A DNA stretch of 64,000 nt from an uncultured Nocardioides sp. (GCF_947488025.1 NZ_CANKYS010000006.1:1-64000); one strand, 5' to 3'. Counted from the first letter of the stretch, positions 36,945 through 46,579 are shown. Numbers and translations: made by a program. The notes: generated from the letters alone by a model not told the origin.

Positions 36945-37092
36945 GGCGACACCTCTTCCGGCCGACGGTGGCGACGGTCTCGGTCCAGTGTCGTCGCACT
37001 CGGCGACGCCAGCCCTCATCCCGTGCGGGTGATGCGCCGGGTGGGTGGCGGCGCCTGCAATGTCCTCACGTCTTCCCAAGAGGTGGTGGGCC

Positions 37093-39444
37093 ATGGCCCT
37101 GAACGAGTACGACCCGGCTTCCAGCTTCCCGGGCACCGCAGGCCGCACGACCGACGAGTCGTCACCTGCCTGGCCCAGACCGACCCGTGCCGTCCCAGGC
37201 GCTCCCAACGTGCTGACGGTGGTGCTCGACGACACGGGCTTCGGGCAGCTGGGCTGTTACGGGAGCCCGATCGAGACCCCCAACTTCGACGCGCTCGCCG
37301 CCGACGGCCTGCGCTACAACAACATGCACACCACGGCCCTGTGCTCCCCGAGCCGCTCGTGCATCCTCACCGGACGCAACCACCACAGCAACGGCATGGC
37401 CTGCATCACCGAGTTCGCCACCGGGTTCCCCGGCTATGACGGCGTGATCCCCTTCGAGAACGGGATGATCTCGGAGATGCTGCTCGGCCACGGCTACAAC
37501 ACCTTCATGGTGGGCAAGTGGCACCTGACGCCGAGCCACCAGGAGACCGCTGCCGGGCCCTACGACCGCTGGCCCCTGGCGCGCGGCTTCGAGCGGTTCT
37601 ACGGCTTCCTCGGCGGCGACACCAGCCAGTGGTACCCCGACCTGGTCTACGACAACCACCAGGTCGAGCCGCCGGCCACGCCCGAGGAGGGCTACCACCT
37701 GAGCGAGGACCTGGTCGACCGGTCCATCCAGTTCATCGCGGACTCGAAGCAGGTCGACCCGGACAAGCCGTTCTACCTGCACCTGTGCTTCGGGGCCACC
37801 CACGCACCCCACCACGCACCCAAGGAGTGGTCCGACCGCTACGCGGGGAAGTTCGACGACGGGTGGGACGCCTACCGCGAGCAGGTCTTCGCCAGGCAGA
37901 AGGAGCTGGGCATCGTCCCATCGGGGGCCGAGCTCTCCCGCCACGACCCGGACGTCCCGGACTGGGACGCCCAGCCCGAGGCGGCGCGGAGGCTGTTCAG
38001 CCGGATGATGGAGGTGTTCGCGGGCTTCCTGAGCCACACCGACCACCAGCTGGGTCGTCTGCTGGACTTCCTGCGTGAGGAGGGAATGCTCGACAACACG
38101 ATCGTGATGGTGGTCTCCGACAACGGGGCCAGCGCTGAGGGCGGCCCGACCGGCACCACGAACGAGGCGCAGTTCTTCAATAACGCGCAGGAGTCCCTGG
38201 AGGACAGCCTCGCGCTCATCGACGAGCTCGGCGGTCCGAAGCACTTCAACCACTACCCGTGGGGCTGGACCTGGGCGGGCAACACGCCGTTCCGGAGGTG
38301 GAAGCGCGAGACCTACCGAGGCGGCACGTCGGATCCGTTCATCGTCTCCTGGCCACAGGGGATCAGGGCCAGGGGCGAGGTACGCCACCAGTACGCGCAC
38401 GTCATCGACATGGTGCCCACGCTGCTCGACCTGCTCGACCTCGAGCCACCCGCCACGATCAGGGGAGTCACCCAGTCGCCCCTCCAGGGCATCAGCTTCG
38501 CCCACACCCTCGACGACGCCGACTCGGCCAGCAACCACCGGACCCAGTACTTCGAGATGCTCGGCCACCGGTCGATCTACCACGATGGCTGGCGCGCGGT
38601 CTGTCCCTGGCCCGGCCCCTCGTTCGCCGAAGCCGGCGCCGGGTTCGGGCAGCCGATCTCGGCCGACAGGCTCAGCGAGCTCGACGCCCGCGGTTGGGAG
38701 CTCTACCACGTGGCCGAGGACTTCGCGGAGACCCGGGACGTTGCCGGCGAGCACCGCGACAAGGTCATCGCGCTCATCGGCCTGTGGTACGCCGAGGCCG
38801 GCAAGTACGACGTCCTGCCTGTGGACGGCAGCGGCATCGACCGACTCCTCGCCGAGAAGCCGTCGGCGGCGGTGCCTCGGGACCGCTACGTCTACCGGCC
38901 CGACACCCAGTCGGTTCCCTTCAACGCTGCGCCGAGGGTCCTCAACCGTCCCCACAGCATCACCGCGACGGTCGAGATCCCCGTCGACGGGGCCGAGGGC
39001 GTCCTGCTCTGTCAGGGGAGCGCCGCCGGTGGCTACACACTGTTCGTGCGGGAGGGTCGACTCCACTACGTCCACAACTACGTCGGACGCAGCCTGCACG
39101 AGGTCGTGTCGCCCGAGCCGCTGGCGCCCGGGAATCACGAGCTCCGGTTCGAGTTCGAGCCGACCGGGCAGCCGGACCTGGCGCACGGCCGCGGAGCTCC
39201 GGGACGGCTCCAGCTCTACGTGGACGGGACGCTGGTGGCCGATGCGGAAGCTCCGGTGACCACGCCCTTCATGCTCAATCCCGGTGCCCTGACCTGTGGT
39301 GCCAATCCCGGCTCGCCGGTGAGTCCGGACTACTCACCGCCGTTCCGGTTCACCGGCACCCTGCACTCGGTCACGGTGGATGTCTCGGGCGAGCTGATCA
39401 CCGACCCCGAGGGGGAGCTACGAGCGGCGATGGCCCGGCAGTAG
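37093..39444 (+). CDS. Arylsulfatase
   Basis: 783 aa. Sulfatase domain with VLDDTGFGQLGCYG (metal-binding Asp46, Asp47) and the formylglycine motif CSPSRSCILTGR, Cys84 being the residue oxidised to formylglycine. GKWHL, the HxxxxH-type THAPHHAPKEW and SDNGAS follow. The last 190 residues form a beta-rich, lectin-like domain (HSITATVEIP...GRLQLYVDGTL). No signal peptide, so it is probably cytosolic. Hydrolyses sulfate esters; the substrate is unknown. AGAGGTGG precedes the ATG. No formylglycine-generating enzyme gene is in the window. Confidence 0.93.
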   Translation: MALNEYDPASSFPGTAGRTTDESSPAWPRPTRAVPGAPNVLTVVLDDTGFGQLGCYGSPIETPNFDALAADGLRYNNMHTTALCSPSRSCILTGRNHHSNGMACITEFATGFPGYDGVIPFENGMISEMLLGHGYNTFMVGKWHLTPSHQETAAGPYDRWPLARGFERFYGFLGGDTSQWYPDLVYDNHQVEPPATPEEGYHLSEDLVDRSIQFIADSKQVDPDKPFYLHLCFGATHAPHHAPKEWSDRYAGKFDDGWDAYREQVFARQKELGIVPSGAELSRHDPDVPDWDAQPEAARRLFSRMMEVFAGFLSHTDHQLGRLLDFLREEGMLDNTIVMVVSDNGASAEGGPTGTTNEAQFFNNAQESLEDSLALIDELGGPKHFNHYPWGWTWAGNTPFRRWKRETYRGGTSDPFIVSWPQGIRARGEVRHQYAHVIDMVPTLLDLLDLEPPATIRGVTQSPLQGISFAHTLDDADSASNHRTQYFEMLGHRSIYHDGWRAVCPWPGPSFAEAGAGFGQPISADRLSELDARGWELYHVAEDFAETRDVAGEHRDKVIALIGLWYAEAGKYDVLPVDGSGIDRLLAEKPSAAVPRDRYVYRPDTQSVPFNAAPRVLNRPHSITATVEIPVDGAEGVLLCQGSAAGGYTLFVREGRLHYVHNYVGRSLHEVVSPEPLAPGNHELRFEFEPTGQPDLAHGRGAPGRLQLYVDGTLVADAEAPVTTPFMLNPGALTCGANPGSPVSPDYSPPFRFTGTLHSVTVDVSGELITDPEGELRAAMARQ

Positions 39445-39458
39445 GGCAGTCGCCGGGG

Positions 39459-40106
39459 GTGCAGCGCGGGAGACTCACCACTCCGCGGTCAGCAGGCCTG
39501 GCGGGTGTCGTGTTCGCGGCCACGTTCAGCGCGAGCATGATCCTGCTCCGCACCTCGATGCCCGAGGATCCCCTGAACCAGCCCGAGTGGTCCGACGCCG
39601 CCGCGACCCGGCTCAAGATCGCGCTCGCGCTGGTGCCGATCGCGGGCATCGCCTTCCTGTGGTTCGTGGGTGTGGTCCGCGACCGGCTGGGCGACCTGGA
39701 GGACCGCTTCTTCTCGTCGGTGTACTTCGGCAGTGGTCTGCTCTTCCTGGCCATGGTCTTCGTCTCGATGGCGTTGGCGGGCGCCATCGTCGCCACCGCT
39801 GACTGGGACGCCAGCCGGTCCAGCCGTCCGGAGATCGTGGCCTTCGGCCGTGCCGTGATGCTCCAGGTCACGAACGTCTACGCCCTCAGGATGGCTGCCG
39901 TCTTCATGATCTCGCTGGGCACCACCTGGCACCGGTCCGGAACGGCGCCTCGCTGGCTGGTGATCACCACCTACGTCATCGCGCTGTGCCTGCTGGTGAT
40001 CACGAGCCTGAGCCTCTGGGTCGCCCTGGTCTTCCCGGGCTGGGTCCTCCTGGTCAGCGTCTACGTGCTGGTCACCGTCCGGCGGGCCGGGTCGAGGCTG
40101 CTCTGA
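39459..40106 (+). CDS. Membrane protein after arylsulfatase
   Basis: 215 aa, five hydrophobic segments (about 10-27, 48-67, 87-110, 140-155, 165-205). Not assigned to a named family. It begins 14 bp after the arylsulfatase stop on the same strand, so the two probably share a transcript. The GTG at 39459 has a weak ribosome site; an internal ATG at 39538 is a less likely alternative because it removes the first helix. The helices carry few charged residues, unlike a transporter with a clear ion path. Confidence 0.7.
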   Translation: MQRGRLTTPRSAGLAGVVFAATFSASMILLRTSMPEDPLNQPEWSDAAATRLKIALALVPIAGIAFLWFVGVVRDRLGDLEDRFFSSVYFGSGLLFLAMVFVSMALAGAIVATADWDASRSSRPEIVAFGRAVMLQVTNVYALRMAAVFMISLGTTWHRSGTAPRWLVITTYVIALCLLVITSLSLWVALVFPGWVLLVSVYVLVTVRRAGSRLL

Positions 40107-40215
40107 GCGGTCAGGGGTCACCCACATGGGATGACGCGTGCACCGGCGCGACCGCCGAGACTCGAGGAGACGCGGCGCCGCGGCGGTGCCCGCATGCAGA
40201 GCTGGAGGTGGTGGC

Positions 40216-40686
40216 ATGACAGACCAGATGACCGTGACGGAGGAGGAGACCCTCGACGAGCTCGGTCCCGTGGACTGGATCGTGGTGGAGTTTCCCGGCA
40301 GCCGGTTCGACGGAACGATCGCACCGACGCTGACGGACCTCGTCGACCGGGGGATCATCCGCGTCCTCGACCTGTTGATGATCCGCAAGGACGAGGACGG
40401 GGAGTTCGAGGCGTTCGAGATCAGCGACCTGGACGACAGCGAGATCGGTCGGATCCGGGAGCTCGAGACCGCGATGGCCAACCTGCTGAGCCAGGAGGAC
40501 GTGCAGTCGGTCGCGGAGGCCGTCGAGCCGGGCAGCACCGCTGCCCTGCTGGTCTGGGAGAACCTCTGGGCGGCGCCCTTCGGATCCGCTGTCCGCCACG
40601 CCGGGGGTCAGCTCGTGGCGAGCGGCCGGATCCCGGTGCAGGCGCTCATCGCCGCCGTCGAAGCAGATCTCGAAGAGGAGGAGTGA
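40216..40686 (+). CDS. DUF6325 family protein
   Basis: 156 aa, acidic, soluble. Characteristic start LGPVDWIVVEFPGSRFDGTIAPTLTDLVDRGIIRVLDLLMIRK, with a later helical half ending in Glu repeats. Function unknown. Family members often neighbour small SHOCT or basic proteins and general-stress genes in actinobacteria. The start at 40216 is fixed by GGAGG at 40204-40208, 7 nt upstream; the longer ORF is an Arg-rich shadow. Closely followed by a 53-aa basic gene. Confidence 0.82.
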   Translation: MTDQMTVTEEETLDELGPVDWIVVEFPGSRFDGTIAPTLTDLVDRGIIRVLDLLMIRKDEDGEFEAFEISDLDDSEIGRIRELETAMANLLSQEDVQSVAEAVEPGSTAALLVWENLWAAPFGSAVRHAGGQLVASGRIPVQALIAAVEADLEEEE

Positions 40687-40687
40687 C

Positions 40688-40849
40688 ATGCCGATCGGAC
40701 GCAGGGCAGGACGAGGAGTCATCGGGCCGCGACCCGTGGCCAGGACCGCCGCGGTGGTCGGGACCGCGGCAGTCGTCAGCCACGGCGTACGCCGTCGAGG
40801 TGAGCGCCGCGAGGACCGCCGCGACGACCGTCGGGACCGGCGACGCTGA
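40688..40849 (+). CDS. 53-aa basic protein downstream of DUF6325
   Basis: 53 aa, below the usual ORF cutoff. It starts 1 bp after the DUF6325 stop with GAGGAGGAG upstream. The sequence opens MPIGRRAGRGVIGPRPVART, continues with a short hydrophobic stretch (AAVVGTAAVVSHGV) and ends in an Arg/Asp-rich tail (RREDRRDDRRDRRR). This resembles the small GRR-starting companions of DUF6325/SHOCT genes. Possibly a membrane-touching or nucleic-acid-binding peptide. Strong ribosome site and tight coupling are the main evidence. Confidence 0.6.
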   Translation: MPIGRRAGRGVIGPRPVARTAAVVGTAAVVSHGVRRRGERREDRRDDRRDRRR

Positions 40850-41240
40850 CAGCCAGCGCCCCGGCGGCTCTCCACGTGATGGGGATGCCGACCGGGGCGT
40901 TCTGCATGTCCCTCATTCCAAGTGGATGACGACGGCCACGTCGATCCGCGCGAGGGTGGAGGTAGTTGCAGGATCCGCCGATGCACCCGCCGTCTGCGGC
41001 CGTTCTGCGCCACGACGAGAGAAGTGAGCCATGACTGCCACAGAAACCCGAAGGGCGTCGACGGCTGTCCCGCTGGACTGGAGCGAGGTGTGGTTTCAAG
41101 GACGTGGCCGTGCTGGAGGGGTCTGACCGGATGGACGGAGGCCGGGCTGCCGACCACGATGCACGAGTACGTCGGCATCTGAGCGAGGACGGGGGCGGGC
41201 TGACCTGCCCGCGTCCGCGGTCACGAGGGAGGGATCGGCG
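40850..41240. other. Intergenic stretch, no confident gene
   Basis: 391 bp between the basic gene and the 68-aa gene. It holds a 31-codon ORF at 41031-41126 behind a weak AGAAGTGAG, which I do not accept. No hairpin, repeat or tRNA was seen. A GTTTC at 41093 with GGGTCT at 41119 recalls a stress sigma promoter, but the spacing (21 bp) is too long. Confidence 0.5.
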
Positions 41241-41447
41241 ATGGCACGCTACGAGATCGTCGTGGACGGCGTCGTCGGTCCTCTCGTGATGACCGCGCTC
41301 GAGGACTTCGAGGTGCGCCCGGACCGTCCCGGTCGCTCGCGCCTGGTCGGGCAGGTGCTCGACCAGGCGGCTCTCCACGGTGTCCTCAACCGGCTCCGGG
41401 ACCTCCGCGTCGAGATCATCGACGTCCGCCGCGTCGAGGACTCGTGA
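41241..41447 (+). CDS. Small conserved protein upstream of the MalT regulator
   Basis: 68 aa. MARYEIVVDGVVGPLVMTAL, then FEVRPDRPGRSRLVGQVLDQAALHGVLNRLRDLRVEIIDVRRVED. Predicted beta-beta-alpha-beta layout, as in the small actinobacterial family with a conserved L-x-G-x-x-x-D-Q-A-x-L-x-G-x-L motif. Function unknown; the fold is compatible with a ligand- or partner-binding module. GGGAGGGATC lies upstream of the ATG. It ends 60 bp before the regulator gene, on the same strand, so they may be cotranscribed. Confidence 0.72.
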   Translation: MARYEIVVDGVVGPLVMTALEDFEVRPDRPGRSRLVGQVLDQAALHGVLNRLRDLRVEIIDVRRVEDS

Positions 41448-41507
41448 CCCCGGCCTCGGGACCTTCGGCCATGGCGTCACAGGTCGGAACAGCGACACAG
41501 TCTCCGC

Positions 41508-44132
41508 ATGGGCGTGCGATGGGAGAGGGACCCACTCCAACAGCCGCTTCCGCGTGTGGTCGTGCCCCGACCCGGTCTCCAGCGAACCCTCGACCGCATC
41601 GAGCCCGGAGGCCTGGGCCTCCTCGTCGCCTCGGCCGGTTCGGGAAAGTCGGTCCTGGCGCGGCAGTGGCTCGGTCAGTGTCGCCCTGAGTTCCGCACAG
41701 CAGCACTCTCGCTCACCCCCGCCCACGACGACGCGGTCGTGTTCGCCCGGGAGCTCCTCGAGGCAGTGCGCGCGCCGGCCCCGCAGGTCGACCCGAGCAT
41801 CGGCGACCTGGTCGAGATGGGCAGGTCCGCACTCGGCGAACGCTTCGTCGACGCCGTCCTCGGCGAGCTCGCGACACTCCCGCAGGAGACCGTTCTCGTG
41901 CTCGAGGACCTGCACCTGCTGACGAACGCTGCTCTCGTCGCGGACGTGGGCCGAATCGTCACGCGGCTTCCCCGGACCACCCGGTGCATCGTGACCACGA
42001 GACGGGATCCGCCGTGGTCCCTCCGTCAGATGCGACTGGACGGCCGACTCGTCGAGGTCCGCGGCGCCGACCTCGCCTTCGTACGACACGAGGCCCGGCA
42101 GCTGCTCGAGGCCGTCTCCGACCGGGAGCTCACCGACCGCGAGGTCGCCGTGCTGCTCGACCGCACGGACGGGTGGGCCGTGGGCCTCCAGCTCGCCGCC
42201 GTCTCGTTGCGCGACGTGCCCGACATCGACGCTGCCGTCGACTCGATCGCCGGCAGCGACCGGCTCGTGGGCGAGTACCTCCTCGAGGAGGTTCTCGCCC
42301 AGCAGGACCCGGAGACGCGTGCGTTCCTGCTCCGGACCTCGGTCCTCGACCGGATGTCGGTCGACCTGTGCAACGCCGTCACCGGGAGCGACGACGCCCG
42401 GGCGATGCTCGACGACCTCGACAAGCGCTCGCTGCTCGTCACCTCGCTCGACCGGTCCGGCGATCAGTTCCGGTACCACCACCTGTTCGCCGACCTCCTG
42501 CGCTACCAGCTCCGGCTCGAGGACCCGTCCGCCGCGTCGGAGGCGCACCGCAGGGCAGCTCGATGGCTCCTGGACCACGGCTTCCCCGAGGACGCGGTGG
42601 AGCACCTCCTGTGTGCAGGGGAGCACCAGCAGGCCTTCGCCGTGGTCACGGCGGTCGCGCACCTGCTCTTCGAGCGCGGTGAGTCGGCGACGCTGGTGAG
42701 GTGGCTGACGACCATCGACGGCGCTCTCCTCGACACGCCACCGGCCGTGGGTGTGAACCTGCTTGCCGCCCAGGTCGCGGCCGACCGGTCCGACGCCGCG
42801 GCAGAGACGCACCGTCGCCTGCTCAAACGACCGGACCTCACCCCGGGGCAGCGCGCGTCGGCCGATGCCCTCCACACCACGCTCGTCTTCCGCGGGCTGC
42901 CCCCGGAGGTCGTCCTCGCCACAGCAGCCAGCGTCCTCGAGCTGCTGCCGTCACTCGATGCCGGCGACGTCGTCGACTTCCTGGGCATCGGAGGCCTGGA
43001 GTCCGTCCGGGTCATGGCCGAGTACGACGCTGCCATCGCCCGGTTCCTGCTCGGTGACCTGGCCGGGGCCGCCTCGGCCCTCAAGCACGTCCTCACCCTG
43101 CCGGGCCTGGCGTACCCGATCTGGAAGATCTACACCTTGGGCTCGCTCGCCCTGGTCCGCGCGTGGACCGGGCACTGCACCGAAGCGCTCCAGCTCGCCG
43201 ACGCCGCCATCCGGACCGGCCGGGCCATCGGCGTGGTCGGCCACGCCTCCCAGATCCACGCCCACCTGGCCCTCGCGCTTGTCCACCTGGACCGGGCGGA
43301 CCTCGACGGAGCCGCTCGCAGCCTGGCGAAGGCCGACCGCCAGAACCAGCGACGCCCGGCCAGCGTGGTGAACCGTGACCTGCAACGCACCCTGGTCGCC
43401 CGGCTGACGGCTGTCACCGAAGGGCCCGACCGAGCCCTTGCGATCTTGCGGCAGCCTGCCGAGTCCGCCGTACCGCCCCCGGTCCTCGTCCAGGCCGACC
43501 GCACCCTCGAGGCGCAGCTCCTCATCGGCACCGGTGACACCCTCGGCGCACGCACGATGCTCAACCGTCTCGGCCGTGCCTCCGAGCTGGCTCCGGCTCA
43601 CGTCTGCGTCGCGCTGGCGGACCACGACCTCGCAGCTGCGCGGGAGGCCCTCGACCGCTGGCAGCCGCCTCCGCACGACCTCCGCGCGTCGATCGGCCAC
43701 GCTCTGAGGCACGCGGTCGCGCTCGACCTCGCCGGGGACCAGTCGACAGCCCAGGTCGTGCTGCATGAGACGGCTGCGACGGCCGAGGGGGAGCGGCTGG
43801 GCTGGCCCTTCCTCGAAGTACCCGCCGCGCTCCGCATGCTCCGGAGGGAGCCCGTCCCCAGGTCGACGTTCCCGGGGGCGGCCGTGCTCCGTCTCACCCG
43901 GCTCCTGGAACCGCGCGAACGTGCCCAGGAGAGCCTGGTCGCCCCACTGAGCGAGCGTGAGCTCACCGTCCTGGCGTACCTGCCGAAGAGGATCAAGAAC
44001 CAGGACATCGCCGACGAGCTCTACGTCACCGTGAACACGCTCAAGACCCACCTCCGCGCGATCTACCGCAAGCTCGGTGTGGACAACCGGGACCAGGCCA
44101 TCGACCGGGCGACCGAGCTCGGTCTGCTGTGA
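41508..44132 (+). CDS. MalT-type LuxR family transcriptional regulator (STAND ATPase)
   Basis: 874 aa. N-terminal STAND/NB-ARC-like ATPase: Walker A ASAGSGKS at 41-48 and Walker B VLVLEDLHLL near 129. A winged-helix-like region with YHHLFADLLRYQL follows, then a long TPR-like helical middle (about 340-790). The C-terminal LuxR helix-turn-helix reads LSERELTVLAYL, NQDIADELYVTVNTLKTHLRAIYRKLGV. MalT proteins oligomerise on inducer and ATP binding to activate promoters. The inducer is unknown; adjacent stress-type and membrane genes are possible targets. No obvious repeated operator was seen. Confidence 0.9.
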   Translation: MGVRWERDPLQQPLPRVVVPRPGLQRTLDRIEPGGLGLLVASAGSGKSVLARQWLGQCRPEFRTAALSLTPAHDDAVVFARELLEAVRAPAPQVDPSIGDLVEMGRSALGERFVDAVLGELATLPQETVLVLEDLHLLTNAALVADVGRIVTRLPRTTRCIVTTRRDPPWSLRQMRLDGRLVEVRGADLAFVRHEARQLLEAVSDRELTDREVAVLLDRTDGWAVGLQLAAVSLRDVPDIDAAVDSIAGSDRLVGEYLLEEVLAQQDPETRAFLLRTSVLDRMSVDLCNAVTGSDDARAMLDDLDKRSLLVTSLDRSGDQFRYHHLFADLLRYQLRLEDPSAASEAHRRAARWLLDHGFPEDAVEHLLCAGEHQQAFAVVTAVAHLLFERGESATLVRWLTTIDGALLDTPPAVGVNLLAAQVAADRSDAAAETHRRLLKRPDLTPGQRASADALHTTLVFRGLPPEVVLATAASVLELLPSLDAGDVVDFLGIGGLESVRVMAEYDAAIARFLLGDLAGAASALKHVLTLPGLAYPIWKIYTLGSLALVRAWTGHCTEALQLADAAIRTGRAIGVVGHASQIHAHLALALVHLDRADLDGAARSLAKADRQNQRRPASVVNRDLQRTLVARLTAVTEGPDRALAILRQPAESAVPPPVLVQADRTLEAQLLIGTGDTLGARTMLNRLGRASELAPAHVCVALADHDLAAAREALDRWQPPPHDLRASIGHALRHAVALDLAGDQSTAQVVLHETAATAEGERLGWPFLEVPAALRMLRREPVPRSTFPGAAVLRLTRLLEPRERAQESLVAPLSERELTVLAYLPKRIKNQDIADELYVTVNTLKTHLRAIYRKLGVDNRDQAIDRATELGLL

Positions 44133-44174
44133 CCCACCGCCCTCACACCCTCGGAGCGAGGACTTCGGTCGACG

Positions 44175-44603
44175 TCAGAGCCTGAACGCGCGCGCCTGGG
44201 TGGCCAGTGCCCAGATGACGAAGACGTCCAGGGCGATGATGGCGAGGGACCAGAACGGGTAGTAGGGGATGAAGGCGAAGTTCACCAAGGCACTCACGGA
44301 AGCAAGGATGATGCCCACCACGCGCGCCCAGGTCTGACCGGAGAGCAGTCCGTACCCGGCGAAGACCACGACCAGCCCGAGCACCAGGTGGATCCACCCC
44401 CACGCGCTGACGTCGAACTCGAGGACGTAGTTGGGGGTGACGGTGTAGAACTCGTTCTCGAAGATGGCCGCCAGTCCCATGATGGCCTGGAAGCCGCCGC
44501 CGACGAACATCATCACCGCGGCGAACAGGATCAGTCCCTGTGCCCCCACGCCGGGCTCCTCGCGAGCTCCGGTCTGCTGGTGCGACCCGGTCGATTCGGT
44601 CAT
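44175..44603 (-). CDS. DUF7144 family membrane protein
   Basis: 142 aa, four membrane helices. The middle has VMMFVGGGFQAIMGLAAIFENEFY and YVLEFDVSAWGWIHLVLGL, typical of this actinobacterial family, with Trp/His at membrane edges and the end FWSLAIIALDVFVIWALATQ. Function unknown. ATG preceded by AAGGAGA. It converges with the MalT gene. Paralogues often occur beside stress genes, which fits the neighbourhood. Confidence 0.85.
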   Translation of the reverse strand: MTESTGSHQQTGAREEPGVGAQGLILFAAVMMFVGGGFQAIMGLAAIFENEFYTVTPNYVLEFDVSAWGWIHLVLGLVVVFAGYGLLSGQTWARVVGIILASVSALVNFAFIPYYPFWSLAIIALDVFVIWALATQARAFRL

Positions 44604-44703
44604 GGCTGTCTCCTTGTCGCGTGACGGGACCCGTCTCATCGGCAACTTAGGACGCCCCGACGGGTCAATCCTCATCCTGCGGGGGTGAGATCTCGCGCCT
44701 CCG

Positions 44704-46005
44704 TCAGGTCCGGGTACGTCGGCCCTGGCGCCTGAGCAGCGGACCGACAAGCGGGGGACTGGTCAGCAGTCCGTCCCGCCGGATGGGCTGGGCGAGGTAC
44801 TGGCCGAGAATGACGCCGGCTGCGAGCGCGACGGCCGTGGCCCCGGCAGCCGCCAGGTCCAGGACCCCGTCCTCACCCTCGGCGAGCAACGCCAGCCCGC
44901 GATAGATGGACAGCCCAGGCAGCAGCGGCACGACGGCGGGGACGATGAGGACCAGTGGCGGCACGCGCACCGGGCCGGCGATCCCGTGGCTGAGCGTCCC
45001 GATCGCGACTGCGGCGACGGCGGCGGCCCAGGTCTGCCCCAGCGAGAGCCTCTCGACCGCCAGGAAGATCGCCTGGCCGCAGGCGCCCACGGCGGCTGCT
45101 GCGGCAGCCGCGCGGAGCGGTGCGTAGCACGCCAGGCCGTAGGCGGCCGCCGCGAGCCCGGCGCCGAGGGTCATGGCCGACCCCTGGGCCAGTCCGGTCG
45201 CCCCGGGCTCGACGCGACCGAGGTCGGCGCCGGAGATCTCGGCGACCGTCAAGCCGGCGGCCACCCCGGCGATCACGCCGGTGGTCGCCATCAGGGCGTC
45301 GAGCAGCCGGGCGCTCGCCGTGAGTGGGTAACCGGTCAGCGCATCGGCCATGGCGCCCATGAGCCCGATGCCCGCAAGCAGGATGATGATGCCCGCGGTG
45401 ACGATCAGGGAGGGGTCGGCGTCGACCTCCGTCGCAGCGGCGCCGACCGCGACGAGCGTCGCGAGGAACCCGCCGGCGATCTGCTGGTAGAACAGCGGGA
45501 CCCGGCCCCGGGTGGCACGCCCGACGAGGTCGATGCCACACGCCGCGACGAACGCCAGGCAGCTCACCACCGCGCCGCCGCCGAGGGTGACCGCCAGCGA
45601 TCCACCCACGGCACCCCAGCTGACCGTCACCAGCCAGCGAGCCCGCCGGTGGTCGGAGGAGTCGATGTCGGCGATCCGTCTGCGTGCCTCGTCGCGCGTG
45701 GTCGTCCCGTCCAGGAGGTCCCGGACGACCCGGTCGACCTCGATCAGCTCGGCGTAGTCGGCCGGCCGGCGCCTCACCCGCCGCACCAGGATCGAGGCCG
45801 GCCTCCCGATGCCGGAGCGCTGCTGCAGCGACAGCTCCGTGAAGGTGACGTCGGCGTCGACACCGCTCAACCCGCAGGCGTGCGTGACCGCGAGCATCGT
45901 GGCCTCGACGTCGGCGGCGCCCCCTCCCGAGGCAAGCAGGAGGTCACCGATGCGGAGGGCCAGGTCGAGGCTGCGGTAGACCTCGCGTGGCGCGGACACG
46001 GCCAT
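44704..46005 (-). CDS. Threonine/serine exporter (ThrE) family protein
   Basis: 433 aa, about ten helices. An N-terminal cytosolic and membrane part matches ThrE: DLALRIGDLLLASGGGAADVEATMLAV at about 13-39, the FTELSL strand, then the first helix bundle. The second domain resembles ThrE_2 (about 275-415; VPPLVLIVPAVVPLLPGLSIYRGL). The family exports threonine and serine in Corynebacterium, but many paralogues have other roles. It stands alone between two small stress-type genes. Confidence 0.88.
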   Translation of the reverse strand: MAVSAPREVYRSLDLALRIGDLLLASGGGAADVEATMLAVTHACGLSGVDADVTFTELSLQQRSGIGRPASILVRRVRRRPADYAELIEVDRVVRDLLDGTTTRDEARRRIADIDSSDHRRARWLVTVSWGAVGGSLAVTLGGGAVVSCLAFVAACGIDLVGRATRGRVPLFYQQIAGGFLATLVAVGAAATEVDADPSLIVTAGIIILLAGIGLMGAMADALTGYPLTASARLLDALMATTGVIAGVAAGLTVAEISGADLGRVEPGATGLAQGSAMTLGAGLAAAAYGLACYAPLRAAAAAAAVGACGQAIFLAVERLSLGQTWAAAVAAVAIGTLSHGIAGPVRVPPLVLIVPAVVPLLPGLSIYRGLALLAEGEDGVLDLAAAGATAVALAAGVILGQYLAQPIRRDGLLTSPPLVGPLLRRQGRRTRT

Positions 46006-46045
46006 CCGACGATCGGGGCTCGCTCAGCTCACCACGGCGCTGCCG

Positions 46046-46579
46046 CTAGGAGCCGACGGCATCGTGCGCGTCGCGTTCGAGAGCCTCCACGTCTGCCTCG
46101 AGGCGCTTCTTCTGGAGCTTCTCCGAGCGGCGCATGGACTCCTCGATCCTCGCCTCCATGTCCATCACACCGACGACGACCAGGCCCGCCTCTCCGCTGT
46201 CGAGGGACTCGCCGAGCTCCTTCAGGTCGTTCCTGCTCATGCCGGCGGCCGCATGGCCCGCCACCGCACCCAGGATCGCGCCGCCTGCGGAGGTCGCCGC
46301 GAGAAGGCCGCCGCCGACCGCCGCGAACGGGAAGAGCGCGACGACGAGCCCGGTGGCCAGGCCGGCGCCGCCGCCGAGCACGCCACCGACCCGGGTCGGC
46401 GTCTCGTGCTTGCGCGTGATCTTCACCTTGCCGTCGTCGCGGCGGTGGATGACCGCGGCGTCGTAGGCATCCAGCAGGCCCTCCTGGGAGTGCAGCTCCT
46501 TCACCCGGTCGTAGTCGGCCTCCGCGGACGCGAGGTCGGGGTAGACGCCGGCGAAGACCATGAGTGTGTCGAATGCCAT
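46046..46579 (-). CDS. DUF1269 family protein
   Basis: 177 aa. N-terminal ferredoxin-like part (MVFAGVYPDLASAEADYDRVKELHSQEGL), then the basic KVKITRKHETPTRVGG. A glycine-rich hydrophobic stretch (GVLGGGAGLATGLVVALFPFAAVGGGLLAATSAGGAILGAVAGHAAAGM, given here in part for its Gly-zipper pattern) is followed by a charged coiled tail. The family is associated with stress response and membrane association, without known enzyme activity. ATG at 46579; the longer frame is shadow. It may be regulated with the other small genes here. Confidence 0.82.
   Translation of the reverse strand: MAFDTLMVFAGVYPDLASAEADYDRVKELHSQEGLLDAYDAAVIHRRDDGKVKITRKHETPTRVGGVLGGGAGLATGLVVALFPFAAVGGGLLAATSAGGAILGAVAGHAAAGMSRNDLKELGESLDSGEAGLVVVGVMDMEARIEESMRRSEKLQKKRLEADVEALERDAHDAVGS

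Noticed and set aside
36945..37235. 97-codon N-terminal extension of the antiporter
   Set aside because: Gly/Arg/Pro-rich, overlaps the divergent arylsulfatase start and precedes a clear first helix with its own GTG.
41093..41124. SigB-type promoter (GTTTC and GGGTCT)
   Set aside because: Spacer of 21 bp is too long, and the -10 differs from GGGTAT.
41031..41126. 31-codon ORF with a weak AGAAGTGAG upstream
   Set aside because: No domain or composition support, and the frame is not coupled to a neighbour.
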